Below, in pieces: positions 47,509-58,127 of a DNA stretch of 64,000 nt. The notes beneath the pieces were generated by a model, which did not search any database, had not been told where the DNA came from, and worked only from the letters and a program-made list of their open reading frames with translations. A program made the translations under genes and the position numbers. The stretch is from Ochotona curzoniae (taxonomy: Eukaryota > Chordata > Mammalia > Lagomorpha > Ochotonidae): NCBI RefSeq assembly GCF_017591425.1, contig NW_024467106.1, forward strand, positions 28,448,501-28,512,500. The letters run 5' to 3'. How positions within the stretch are numbered: the stretch's first letter is position 1; every line of letters begins with the position of its first letter.

Positions 47509-47820
47509 TGGGCCTGGCTCGGTAGCCTAGTGGCTAAAGTCCTCGCCTTGCATGCAGCTGGGATACCACTTGGGCACTAGTTCGTATCCCTGTTGTCCTG
47601 GCTGCCCCACTTCAATTCCAGCCTCCTGCTTGTGGCATGGGAAAAAAGTTGAGGACTGCTCAAGGTCTTGGGACCCTGTACCCATGTGGGAGACTCAGAA
47701 GAGGCTTCTGGCTCCTGATTTTGCATTGTCTCAGCTCTAGCCGTTGCGGCCACTTGGGGAGTGAGCCAGTGAATGGAAGATCTTTCGCGCTCTCTACTCT
47801 CTGGCAATCTGACTTAAAAA
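47509..47820 (+). mobile_element. Lagomorph C-type SINE
   Basis: GGGCCTGGCTCGGTAGCC head. The tail is degraded to TGACTTAAAAAAAAAA. Confidence 0.88.
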
Positions 47821-47880
47821 AAAAAAAAGTCATTGCTAAAACTATAAACATAAAAGGAAAGAACAATTTGTCTTACAAAT

Positions 47881-48167
47881 TGGCAGCGATTCATAACGGT
47901 TGAACTATCAAAACCACTTGAGCAAGAAACTCGGAGCATACCCTACATCCGAGAACTGGCGAGGGTGGGAAATTGGGTGGACCTTCTACTTTAAAACCAC
48001 CCCTTTAAACATGAAGGAAACAATATGGAAATAATAGTCTTACCCACTTTCCTATAGCCCTTGAACCTTTTTACCCTAATTAACTATGTGAAGATTGTCA
48101 AAAATATAATAATAATAAAAGAAAAGGGAGAAAAAAAAGATTACAATATTAAAAAGAAAAGGAGGGG
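47881..48167 (+). mobile_element. Short L1-like 3' end (copy D of the tandem-array family's 3' segment)
   Basis: GGTTGAACTATCAAAACCAC and CTCGGAGCATACCCTACAT match the 3' segments of the GC-rich elements. It ends TTAACTATGTGAAGATTGTC then AAAAATATAATAATAATAAA, an L1-style 3' terminus with an A-rich tail. No tandem array is present. Confidence 0.65.
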
Positions 48168-48400
48168 GCTTGGTGCAGTAGCCTAGTGTTCAAAGTCTCA
48201 CCTTGCATGGGCCGGGATCCCATAGGGGCACCATTTCTAATCCTGGCTGCCCCGCTTCACATTCAGCTCCTTGCTTGTGGCCTGAGACAGCAGTTGAGGA
48301 CGGCCCAAAGCTTTGGGACTCTGCACCTGCGTGGGAGACCTGTAAGAAGTTCCTGGCTCTTGGCTTTGGATCAGCATAGCATCGGCCTTTGCACTTCTAG
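48168..48400 (+). mobile_element. Lagomorph C-type SINE, 3' truncated
   Basis: GGGCTTGGTGCAGTAGCC through GATCAGCATAGCATCGGCC. The tail is absent and an L1 fragment begins. Confidence 0.82.
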
Positions 48401-48940
48401 ATAGATGCCCAAGAAGGTAAAAAAAATTATGTCCACATAAATTTTTTTAAAGATTTATTTTATTTTTATTGGAAAGTCAGATATACAGAGAGGAGGAAAG
48501 ACAGGAAAACCTTCCATTGTTGATTCACTCCACAAGTGAGCGCAATGGCTGGAGTTGAGCGGATCCCAAGCCAGGAGTAAGGAGCCTGGAGCCTCTTCTA
48601 GGTCTCCCACGCAGGTACAGGGTCCCAAGGCTTTGGGCCATCCTCAACTGCTTTCTCAGGCCACAAGCAGGGAGCTGGATGTGAAGTATGGCTACCGGGA
48701 TTAGAACCAGCGCCCGTATGGCATCCTGGCATGTGCAAGGTAAAGACTTTAGTTGTTAAGCTGTCATGCTGGGCCCCACACAAATTTACATTAAAATGTT
48801 TACAACAGCATTAGCTGTAATGAATACAAAATGGAAACACCACAATTGCCCATAAACTTATGAATTACAAGTAAAATGTGGTATATCCATTCAATATGTC
48901 TAGCATGTTTGGCGAAATACATTGACACTTGCTAAAACAA
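48395..48940 (+). mobile_element. L1 ORF2-3' end fragment split by a SINE
   Basis: TAGATGCCCAAGAAGG, then CATTAGCTGTAATGAATAC, TGGAAACACCACAATTGCCC and GTGGTATATCCATTCAATAT are in the order of the common mammalian L1 pre-3'UTR. A SINE interrupts at 48447-48777. Confidence 0.75.
48447..48777 (-). mobile_element. Lagomorph C-type SINE with target-site duplication
   Basis: Antisense full-length copy inserted in the L1. CCACATAAATTT and CACACAAATTT flank it. Confidence 0.9.
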
Positions 48941-48946
48941 GGAAAT

Positions 48947-49270
48947 GGGCTGACACTATGGCTCAGTGGGTTAAACTGCTGCCTACAATACCAGCATCCC
49001 ACTTGGATGCTGGTTCACATCCCAGCTGCTCCACTTCTGTATCCAGTTTCTGCTAATGCACCTGGGAAGTCAGTGGACAATGGCCCAAGTCCTTGGAACC
49101 CAGTTACCTCATGTGAGATTTGGAAAAAGTTCCTGGCTCCTGGCTTTGGATCAGCTTAGCTCTGGTCGTTGCAACCACTTGGGGAGTGAATCAGCAGATG
49201 GGAGATATTTTTTTCTCTGTCTCTATAAAATAATCTACCTTTCCAATAAGAATAAATCTTTAAAAAAAAT
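48947..49270 (+). mobile_element. Lagomorph C-type SINE
   Basis: GGGCTGACACTATGGCTCAG to TCCAATAAGAATAAATC. Confidence 0.87.
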
Positions 49271-49507
49271 GGCACAAACATTCATGTTATCTGACCAAGA
49301 AATAAGAAAACAACTCAGTTTCCTTACTAGGCCAGTTCTAACTGGCATACTAACGAGGTTCCTGCTACCTCAGTCTACACAAAAGGCTACCCTGATGCTA
49401 ACCAGTCCGTTATCATCCCAGTGCTGTGTCTCACTGTCCCTGCCTTATAAGGAAATAACTTTGGGGTGACAATGTGATTGTTGTTCTTTGTTTCTGCTTT
49501 CTTGGGA
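49271..49507. other. Intergenic, nothing recognised
   Basis: No gene or repeat seen. Confidence 0.5.
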
Positions 49508-49828
49508 TTTTTTTTTTTTTTTAAGATTTATTTATTTTTATTGGAAAGGCAGATATACAGAGAGGAAGATCCGTCCAATGGTTCACTCCCTTAGTAGCCA
49601 CAACAGCTAGAGCTAAGCCGATCCAAAGCCAGGAGCCGGGAGCTTCTTTTGGGTTTCCCACGCAGGTCCAGGGTCCCAAGGCTTTGGTCTCTCCTCGACT
49701 GTTTTCCCAGGTCACAAGCAGGGAGCTGGATGGGAAACAGGTCAGCCGGGATTAGAATCAGTGACCATTTGGGATCCTGGCATGTTCAAGGTGAGGATTT
49801 TAGCGCTAGGCCATTGTACTGGGCCCTT
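49508..49828 (-). mobile_element. Lagomorph C-type SINE
   Basis: AAGATTTATTTATTTTTATTG to GGCCATTGTACTGGGCCC. Confidence 0.9.
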
Positions 49829-50077
49829 CTTGGGCTTTTCTTTGCATATAAAATCAACGTCTGGTTGGTTCACAAGAGCATTCAGTCTATTTTGTGAAAG
49901 GGAAGTGTTGCTTGATTCTAGAATTATAATTAAGCCAATTATGATATTTAATTTATCGTAATTTTGTCCTTTGATAATGGGATGGCAACAGTAGATCTTC
50001 ATGTATAGACAGTACACACAAACACATGGGGGAGATGAATCAAGTTTTAAAACTTTAAACTTTCATTTATTTATTTT

Positions 50078-50393
50078 TTAAAGATTATTTTTATTGTAAA
50101 GGCAGATTTGCAGAGAGCCAGAGAAAGAAAGATCTTCCATCTGTTTGTTCACTCCCCAGGTGGTTACAATGGCTGGAGCTGAGCTGATCTGAAGGCAGAA
50201 GCTAGGAGCTTCTTCTAGGTCTCCCACACGGGCACAGGATCCCAAGGCTGTAGGCCATCCTCCCTTGCCTTCCCAGGCCATAAGCAGGGAGCTGGATGTG
50301 AAGTGGAGCAGTTGGTACATAAACTGGTACCCAAGTGGAATCCTGGGGGTGCAGGGCGAGGACTTAGCCACTGAGCCATCACACTGGGCCTTT
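50078..50393 (-). mobile_element. Lagomorph C-type SINE
   Basis: AAAGATTATTTTTATTGTAAAG to GAGCCATCACACTGGGCC. Confidence 0.88.
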
Positions 50394-50542
50394 TAATTTT
50401 TGTTTTAAAATAATCGTTATGTTTATTACTCTTCCTGTCAAGCTGTGAAAGGATTTTTTTGCTCCATGATGATCAGTATTTACCTATATTTTCTTCTGAT
50501 ACTTCTGGTTTTATTTTCTATGTGCAATCCCGCCTCTCCTCA

Positions 50543-50842
50543 GAGAGATGTTTATTTATATGAAAGGCAGAGAGAGTGAGAGACTCAGAGAGAGAGATCT
50601 TCCATCCGCTGGTTTGTTCCCCAAATGGCTACAATGGCCAGAGCTGGGCCAGTCCAAACCTGGGAGCGAGAAGCTTCTTTTGAATCTTCCATGTGGGTTC
50701 AGGGACCCAAGTATTTGGGCCAACCTCTTTTGTTTTCCCAAGATATTAGCAGGGAGCTGGTCAGGAAATGGAGCAGCCGGGACTCGAACTGGCACCCACA
50801 TGGGATGTGGGTTTACCCACTACCACAGAGCACCAGGCTCTT
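50543..50842 (-). mobile_element. C-type SINE, older
   Basis: GAGATGTTTATTTATATGAAAG to CACAGAGCACCAGGCTC, with a GAGA-rich stretch. Confidence 0.8.
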
Positions 50843-51517
50843 ATGAGAAATCTCAAAACAATTTAGACCTCTATTTAAACATGTAATTTGAGATAAAGTT
50901 CTAATTTTCTTTATTTTTAATGGTCGGGTAGTTGTCTGTAATATTTTACTCAGTCACCATATTTTGCAGTCAACATGGAGTGTCAGTTTTATCAAATACT
51001 TAATCCTTACATGTGCTAAAGTGCATTAGAACTGGGTCTTTTCCGTTCACTTATTTTTCTATTACTTTACCAGTGCCATGTGGGAGAGTTTAGAAAATGG
51101 GAAACCAGTGGACAAAAGGCAGAAAACCTAAAGTTTGTCCTCTGGAAGAGTGGACTGGACTCTGGGACATCAGACCCCAGGGGAGGGTAGACACCTTTCA
51201 GCATGCAAGAGGCCTTGGTGAACCCTGAGCCGCCCATCACAGAATTCCCCAGCCCATTGCTTATCTTTCCTCTCAAAGACTGTACAGTCCTGCAAGTAAA
51301 GGAGTGATATCAGAAGGACTTCTGCAGAGTCGTGATAGACTGAACTCATTCACTTATCTCCACCCCCGCCCAAATTCCTCAAAGGATCAGAGGCAAAGTT
51401 GAGTGAACAGCACAAGAAGATAAGGAACTACCCTAAGAGTACAAGAGGACTTTAAAAAGTTCATGGAAAAAGGCACTAAAAGAACAGGAACAGGTGTTTG
51501 CAATAGCAGTTGGGTTA
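50843..51517. other. Intergenic, nothing recognised
   Basis: Unique-looking, with no supported gene. Confidence 0.5.
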
Positions 51518-51772
51518 TTGTCGGCTAGGATGGTGATGTCTTGTCTCAGAGTGTCTGGGTTCAAATTCTGACTTTGATTCCCGACTTCAGCTTCCTGCTA
51601 ACGCAGAGCTGGGGAGGCAGCAGGGGCTGGGTTAAGTAACTGGATCTCTGCCACTGACATTGAGTTGCGGGCTCCTGGGTTCACCCCTCAGTTCACGCTA
51701 TTTAGGCACTTGAAGAGTTATTTATCTCTGTCACTGTCCTTCTGCCTCTCTAGTTAAGCAAACAAACAAGAA
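51518..51772 (+). mobile_element. Older SINE
   Basis: TCGGCTAGGATGGTGATGTC and CCCGACTTCAGCTTCCTGCT are diverged body motifs. A CAAACAAACAAG tail follows. Confidence 0.6.
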
Positions 51773-51817
51773 AAAAAAAACAAAAAACAAACCAAGTTTA
51801 AGGAATAAGATAACTTG

Positions 51818-51984
51818 GAGCTGGTGCTGTGGCATAGTGAGTTAAGCCACTGTTTGTAATGCCAGCATTCCATTTGAGTGACAGTTCTAGTCACACCTTG
51901 CTCCACTTCTGATCCAGGGGATGGAGGATCTCTGTCTCTCCCTCTCTCACTCTGCCTTTCAAACAAATACATAAATAAAAATTT
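51818..51984 (+). mobile_element. C-type SINE with internal deletion
   Basis: GGAGCTGGTGCTGTGGCATA head joined within 110 bases to GGGATGGAGGATCTCTGTC and a CTTTCAAACAAATAC tail. Confidence 0.8.
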
Positions 51985-52112
51985 GAAAAGTTTGTTTTGA
52001 TGTATAAAAGTTGAAACCCATGTGCTGTTTTTTCACAATACACGTATTCTGTGAATTGAAGAACCTTCCTATGCATGGATTGCAGTTTTTTGAAACCAAA
52101 ATAAGCATCTTT

Positions 52113-52412
52113 GGACCCAGCATGATGGCTCAGTGGCTAAACCCTTGCCTTGCACTTGCCAGGATCCCATATAGGTGCCATATGAGTCCCAGCAGCTTCA
52201 GTTCCCATCCAGCTCCCTGCATGTGACCTGGAAAAGCAGTCAGGGAGTCCAAAGCCTTGGGACCCTGCACCCACGTGGGAGACCCAGAAGAAGCTCCTGG
52301 CTCCTGGCTTTGGATCAGTCAAGCTCTGGCCATTACTGCTACCTGGAGAGTGAACCATTGGACAGGTCTTTATGTATTTCCTCTCTATGTAAATCTGCAA
52401 AGTGAATAAACA
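52113..52412 (+). mobile_element. Lagomorph C-type SINE
   Basis: TGGACCCAGCATGATGGCTC to AAGTGAATAAACACACAC. Confidence 0.88.
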
Positions 52413-52432
52413 CACACAAACATTTTTGTTCC

Positions 52433-52535
52433 AACTTTATATAGACTTTATATTTTAAAAGTCTATATAAGTCTATATATAGACTTTATATTTTAAAAAG
52501 ATATATTTTAAAAAGATATTTTAAAAAGATATATT
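52433..52535. repeat. AT-rich imperfect tandem and palindromic repeat
   Basis: ATAGACTTTATATTTTAAAA occurs twice, flanking AGTCTATATAAGTCTATATA, then AAAAAGATATATTTT units recur. Confidence 0.8.
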
Positions 52536-52612
52536 TATTTATTTGAAAAATAGCGAAACAGAGGGAGAGGCAGAGAGAGCTCCCATCCGTTTGTTTACTG
52601 CCCGATAGGTGG
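52536..52612 (-). mobile_element. SINE tail fragment
   Basis: TATTTATTTGAAAAATAGCG to CTCCCATCCG. Truncated. Confidence 0.6.
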
Positions 52613-52840
52613 AACACGCAGGTCCAGGTGTTATTGTTATCTGAAAGGCTGACTCACAGGGTTACTAGCAAAGCTCGGTGGGTTCTTTCCTCAACTTAGT
52701 GTAGAAGTAAAAAGCCAGAAATCAGTTGTAGACAGTTTTATTTGTGAAGTGACCAGGTGAACATGGAAAGAAGGCAGGAAAGGATCCTGGAGATGGGGTA
52801 CCTCTTGTTTTTTCATTTTATTAAAGACGTATGTATTTTT

Positions 52841-53158
52841 TTTAAAAAGATTTATTTTTATTATTGGAAAGGTGGATATACAGAGAGGAGAGACAGAGAG
52901 GAAGATCTTCCATCCGATGATTCACTCCCCAAGTGAGCGCAACGGCCGATACTATGCCGATCCGAAGCCAGGAGCCTCTTCCGGGTCTCCCACGCGGGTG
53001 CAGGGTCCCAAAGCTTTGGGCTGTCCTCAACTGCTTTCCCGGGCCACGGGCAGGGAGCTGGAAGGGAAGCGGGGCCGCCGGGATAGAACTGGCGCCCCTA
53101 TGGGATTCCGGGCGTGCAAGGCGAGGACCTTAACCACTTGCGCCACCACGCAGGGCCC
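52841..53158 (-). mobile_element. Lagomorph C-type SINE, very young, with target-site duplication
   Basis: Little-diverged antisense copy. AAAGACGTATGTATTTTT (52823-52840) and AAAGACTTATGTATTTTT (53159-53176) flank it, so it landed in the tail of an older SINE. Confidence 0.94.
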
Positions 53159-53392
53159 AAAGACTTATGTATTTTTATTAGAAAGGCAGATTTACAGAGA
53201 GAAGGACAGAGAGAAATATCTCCGCCCACCGATTCATTTTCCAGATGGTCACAGTGGCCAGAGCTGAGCCAGTCTGAGAATGGACCCAGGGACTTGGCAG
53301 TTTGGGAGTGAACCAGTGGATGGAAAATTTTGCTGTCTCTCCCTCTCTAAGTAAATCTGCCTTTTCAATAAAAATAAATACATTCTTTAAAA
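53159..53392. mobile_element. SINE fold-back remnant
   Basis: 53159-53300 is an antisense tail half (ATTAGAAAGGCAGATTTACA). 53301-53392 is a sense tail (GGGAGTGAACCAGTGGATGG to TTCAATAAAAATAAATAC). The two ends are complementary. Confidence 0.7.
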
Positions 53393-53402
53393 AAGGAGGC
53401 CA

Positions 53403-53722
53403 ACAGGCCCAGTGCAATGACTGAATTGCATAATCCTCCCCTTGCAAATGCTGGCATCCCATATAGGTACCAGTTCACATCCCAGCTGCTGCACTTCCTA
53501 TCCAGCTCCCTGTCTGTGGCCTGGGAAAGTAGTGGAAGATGGTCCAAAGCCTTGGGACCCTGCACATCCATGTGGGAATCCCAGAAGAACCTCCTGGCTT
53601 CAGATTGATTCAGTTCCAGCCATTGCAGCCATCTGGGGGAGTAAACCAGCAAATGGAAGATCTTTCTGGCTCTCCTCTCTGTAAATCTGCCTTTCCAATA
53701 AAAATAAAAACATCTTTAACAT
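53403..53722 (+). mobile_element. Lagomorph C-type SINE
   Basis: AGGCCCAGTGCAATGACTG to TTCCAATAAAAATAAAAAC. Confidence 0.88.
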
Positions 53723-54164
53723 CAACAAATGGGGGGGAAAAAAGAAGGAAAGAAAGAAAGAAAAGGAGGCTGACTCCAGAAACAAGTTCCTCTGAGAGCC
53801 AGGGCAAAGGCAGGAAGAATTAACTCAGCAACACTGTGATTGGTACCCAAGTCGCTGGAGGTCCTTTTTTGACATACAGAGTTGTGTCCATGTGCTCTTC
53901 TGAAACAAATAAAATATAAGTTTTTAAAAAATCGAGAAGCTGGCAGAGGAGGGTCTCAGCAGTGGGTGTAGGTGCTGGGAAAACATGTCCTGCCTGGGAG
54001 ACTTGCTCTCTAGGGCTGCTGTCCCAGAGCAGCAGTAACAGATGGGGCTTGAGTCAGGGGGAGGGGAACAGGTGGCTGACGGAATGACAGCCTCTGTGAT
54101 GTGAACCCAACATGCATTTTATCTTCACAGAGTACCGTAGGTGCTTCAGAAGAATAGGGATACA
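53723..54164. other. Intergenic with G7 and (AAAG)n runs
   Basis: AAAGAAAGAAAGAAAAGG at about 53748. The rest is unassigned. Confidence 0.5.
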
Positions 54165-54435
54165 AGAAGTGGGGGTTTAGCCTAGCAGTTAAGACACCTG
54201 CCTCCCACATCTGAGTGCCAGGGTTCCCTGCCCAGCTGTGGCTCCGGCCTGCAATGATGGCTCAAGTAGTCGGTTTCCTGTCGCTCATGTGGGGAAACTG
54301 GTTCGCATTCACAGCTTCTGACATTAACTCCCAACCTGAGATGTTGTGGGAATTTGGGGAGTAAGCCAACAAATGGAAGCTCTGTTTACCTCTGACTCTG
54401 TGTCTCTCAAAAACTTAATCTGAATAATTTTTTTA
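54165..54435 (+). mobile_element. Older SINE
   Basis: GTGGGGGTTTAGCCTAGCAG head and GGGAGTAAGCCAACAAATGG body. Diverged. Confidence 0.6.
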
Positions 54436-54565
54436 AGCCTTGGAGAATAGAGATAGGGCCAAGATTTCTATCAGATTTTTATACCTCTGTGTGTTGGGAG
54501 GATTTCTGACTTCTCTGCTTCTTCAGAGGCTATTTATTTATTAATTTGTTTTCTTTCTTTTGTAA

Positions 54566-54876
54566 AAAAGAATTATTTTTATTGAAAAATCAGATATACA
54601 GAGAGGAGGAGAGACAAAGAGGAAGATCTTCCATCTGATAATTCACTCCCCAAGTGATCGCAATGGCCGGAGCTGAGCCAATCCAAAGCCAGGAGTCAGG
54701 AGACAAACGTTTCTTCCCATTTCCCACATGATAAAGGGTCCCAAAGGTTTTGGGACACCCTCTGCTGCTTTCCCAGGCCACAAGCAGAGAGCTGGAAGGA
54801 AAGTGCAGCAGCCAGATTAGAACTCGTGCAAAGCAAGCACTTCAGCCACTAGGCTATCATGCCGGGCACCCCCGCT
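54566..54876 (-). mobile_element. Lagomorph C-type SINE
   Basis: AAAGAATTATTTTTATTGAAA to GGCTATCATGCCGGGC. Confidence 0.88.
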
Positions 54877-54904
54877 TCTTTTATTTTCTTACAATGTATT
54901 ATTT

Positions 54905-55326
54905 GGCTTGTCTTCACTAGTAACTACTTGCTTTCTGACTTGCTGTGGACATCATCCAAGGACAAGAGTTCCAGTAGAGGTGAGGCCTAGCAGTAATGCA
55001 ACATGGACAGAGAAGGTGAATGTTTGCAGCCTCATATTCCATGAAGACTTGAAGAGGAGGGAGTTGGCTAATTTTTTTCCTCCGGGGCTCATGTGAATGC
55101 ACAGCCACATGAGAAAGAGCGAGTGTTTGACACCCTTTGAAGCAACATCTACCAATGTGTCCATCTGAACCCACCATTAACGCTTGTACCAATATATGTG
55201 CTTGTTATTTAGTTTGTTTATAATTATGTTTTGGTCTTCATAACTTTTCATTTTATAAAAGTGGTTGATATGGTCAGAATGTACAAATAAAGAAATAAAT
55301 GTGTCAAATACATGAAAAAAAAAAGG
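54905..55326 (+). pseudogene. Processed retrocopy of an unidentified mRNA 3' region
   Basis: The segment ends with AATAAAGAAATAAATGTG, then about 20 bases, then an A-run. TGTATTATTT occurs directly before it (54895-54904) and directly after the A-run (55327-55336). Polyadenylation signal, A-tail and target-site duplication are the hallmarks of L1-mediated retroposition. The 5' part keeps a 62-codon frame (54908-55096) that I cannot assign to a gene. It may be entirely 3' UTR. Confidence 0.65.
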
Positions 55327-55336
55327 TGTATTATTT

Positions 55337-55470
55337 AGGGCATGGCAAAACAGCTTTATGGCTAAATCTTCTTGCAAGTGCCAGGCTCAGCTCCAGCCAT
55401 TGTGGCCATTTGGAACGTGAAATAAAATCTGATCTGTCTTTCCAATAAAAATAAATAAATCTTTTTAAAA
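55337..55470 (+). mobile_element. C-type SINE with large internal deletion
   Basis: AGGGCATGGCAAAACAGC head, CAGGCTCAGCTCCAGCC junction and CCAATAAAAATAAATAAATC tail within 135 bases. Confidence 0.8.
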
Positions 55471-55494
55471 ATAATAGCAAATAAATGTTTAAAA

Positions 55495-55818
55495 AAAATT
55501 TGAAAGGGAGAATGGTGGAATTGAAGGGAGAATCAGGGAGACAAAGGTCTTCCATCTGCTGGCTTACTCTCCAAATAGTTGCCATGGCCAGGGTTGGGCC
55601 AGGCTAAAGCAAGGAGGCTGGAACTCTATCCAGGTCTCTCTCGAGGGTGGCAGAGGCCCAAGGACCTGGGCCATCCTCTGCTACCTTCCCAGGTGCATTA
55701 GCAGTGAACTGGATTAGAAGCTGAGCAGCTGGGACTCAAATGGGGGCTGTGAAATGAAATGAAATGGCAGTGTAATAAGTTATAGCTACATCTGCTGCAT
55801 CACAATGCTGGTCCCTTC
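55495..55818 (-). mobile_element. Older C-type SINE
   Basis: TTTGAAAGGGAGAATGGTGG to GCATCACAATGCTGGTCCC. Confidence 0.75.
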
Positions 55819-56187
55819 ATGAGAATCTTGAAGTCTGCCAGAAAGTCCTGTGGCTTCAGAACAGCTGGATTGTCTTTCCCGCCAAATCTAAAAAACAGGC
55901 ACCTTGGTCACAGGCAGAAGGACTGTGTTCCAGGGATGAAGGCCTCTGGCCCCTGGAAGGTGTGCCTGGGCCACTCTGTCGCATCCCTCACCCTTTCCAG
56001 GTCTTCTGTTGCCTGAGAGAGCAGGACTGTGTCATTGCTGAGAAGCTTATGGCCCTGACATACTGGAAGATAATGCTGACTTCTGAGCAACAGAGGTTAT
56101 CATTTTGTGTTATCCATTAGGGAGTTGTGAGTGATTTTTGTATTATTTATTCATTTACATTTTATTTATTTATTTAAAGACACAGAG
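55819..56187. other. Intergenic, nothing recognised
   Basis: No supported gene. Confidence 0.5.
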
Positions 56188-56528
56188 CTAGGGCCTGGCA
56201 CAGGTAACCTAGTGGTTAAAGTCCTTGCCTTAAATGCGCTCCAGGATCCCATTTGGGCGCTGGTTCTAATCTCGGCAGCCCTGCTTCCCATCCAGCTCCC
56301 TGCTTGTGGCCTGGGAAAGCAGTCGAGGATGGCCCAAAGCTGTGGGACCCTACACCTGCATGGGAGACCTGGAAGTGATTCTGGGCTCCTGACTTTGGAT
56401 CACCTCAGCTCCAGCTGTTGCAGCTGCTTAGGGAGTGACTCAGTGAATGGAAGATCTTCCTCTCTGTCTCTCCTCCTCTCTGTATATCTGATTTTCCAAT
56501 AAAAATTAAAAATAAATCCTTAAAAAAG
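56188..56528 (+). mobile_element. Lagomorph C-type SINE with target-site duplication
   Basis: Full length. AAGACACAGAG occurs before (about 56177) and after (about 56532). Confidence 0.9.
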
Positions 56529-56529
56529 A

Positions 56530-56760
56530 AGAAGACACAGAGTGAAATCTCCTATTTGTGGTTTACTTCCCAAATTCTGAGTGTGGGGCTGGGCCAGGCT
56601 GATGTTAGGAGTGGGGAGATCAATCTGGGTCTCACCCATGATAATGGGAACCCAAGTACTCAAGCCACCACCGCCTCCGGGTGTATATTCATAGAACACG
56701 GAGTAGGAGCAGAGCTGGATTTAAACCTAAGCACTCCAAGATGGGATACAGGCATTCCAA
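56530..56760 (-). mobile_element. Older SINE remnant
   Basis: GTGGTTTACTTCCCAAATTC and CTGGATTTAAACC. Diverged. Confidence 0.5.
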
Positions 56761-56789
56761 ACAGTCTTTTTCTTTCTTTTCGCTTGTTT

Positions 56790-57118
56790 TTTTTTTAAAT
56801 ATTTTATTTTTTATTGGAAAGTTGGATATAGAGAGAGGAGGAAAGACAGAGAGAAAAATCTTCCATTCAATGAGTCACTCTCCAAGTGAGTGCAACAGCT
56901 GAGCTGAGCCAATCCGAATCTAGGAACCTGGAGCTTCTTCCCTGTCTCCCACACAGGTGCAGGGTCCCAAGGCTTTGGGCCGTCCTCAACTGCTTTCTCA
57001 GGCCACAAGCAGGGAGCTGGATGAGAAGTGGAGTTGCCAGGATTAGAACCAGCGCTCATATGGAATCCTGGCACATACAAGGTGAGGACTTTAGCTGCTA
57101 GACTACCACTCCAGGCCC
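56790..57118 (-). mobile_element. Lagomorph C-type SINE
   Basis: TTTATTGGAAAGTTGGATAT in the body to ACTACCACTCCAGGCCC at the head. Confidence 0.9.
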
Positions 57119-57132
57119 CCTTCTTTTCGATT

Positions 57133-57420
57133 CTTTAAAGATTTATTTATTGTTACTGGAAAGTCAGACCTACAGAGAGAATGAGAGACAGAGAGAAAGA
57201 TCTTCCATCTGCTGGTTCACTCCCCAAGTGGCCACAACAGTCAGACCCTGTACCTGCGTGGGAATCTGGAAAATACCCCTGGCTTTTGGTTTTAGATCAG
57301 CTCAACTCTGGCTGTTGCAGCTACTTGAGGAGTAAGTGAGCGGGCAGAAGATCTTTCTTCTGTTTCTCCTCCTCTTTGTAAATCTGACTTCCCAATAAAA
57401 AGAAATAAATCTTAGAGGAA
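57133..57420. mobile_element. SINE fold-back (tail halves in inverted orientation)
   Basis: 57133-57245 reads antisense from AAAGATTTATTTATTGTTAC. 57246-57420 reads sense to CCAATAAAAAGAAATAAATC. The arms can pair over about 100 bases. Confidence 0.8.
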
Positions 57421-57762
57421 AAAAAAAAAAAAACGTGCTGCGTAAGCCAACCACGTACAGAAGCAAATAAGTGTGTTTAACCATGCCTGAAATCTACTCC
57501 TGCCTTGGGGCGCTTTCAGTCAGCTGCACCCTACTACAGTAGCTTTTTCTAGTAATGTAAATATGTTCACTTATTTCACTTGATCATGAAGTAAATTCCC
57601 AGAAGTTAGGAGTCCAATGAGGGGGGTGTACATTCTAGGAAAAGGCAGTGGAGCCTGTGGTTCCACAGCACAGGTGCACCCCGGGCTATTTCCCGCTCTA
57701 TAATCAGGTAAGGGCCTACTTGTGATCTCTAACGGATAGGTACCTTCAAAGACCACTTGGGT
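57421..57762. other. Intergenic, nothing recognised
   Basis: No supported gene. Confidence 0.5.
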
Positions 57763-58045
57763 AGAGGCTGCTGTGGTGGTGCTGTGAATTAACCTGCTGT
57801 TGACACAGGCATCCCACAGCTGAGTGCTGGATGGAGTCCTAGCTGCTTAGTTTTGGATCCAGCTCCCCATGAATGTGTGTGGAAAAGAAGCAAAGATGGT
57901 CCGAGTATTAGGACAGAGTTCTAGGCTTCTGGTTTCAGTGTCACCCACCTCTGGTTGTTGTGCCATTTGGGTAATGGATCAGAGGATGGAAGGACCTCTC
58001 TGTCTCCCTTTCTATCTGCCACTTGTCAAATAAATAAATCATTAA
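57763..58045 (+). mobile_element. Older C-type SINE
   Basis: GGCTGCTGTGGTGGTGCTGTG head and CTTGTCAAATAAATAAATC tail, then expanded AAAT repeats to about 58120. Confidence 0.75.
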
Positions 58046-58127
58046 AATATAAATTTTAAGTAAGTAAATAAATAAATAAAATTAAAAATATTTAATTTGA
58101 ATATTTATTTAAAATAAATAGTTTTTT

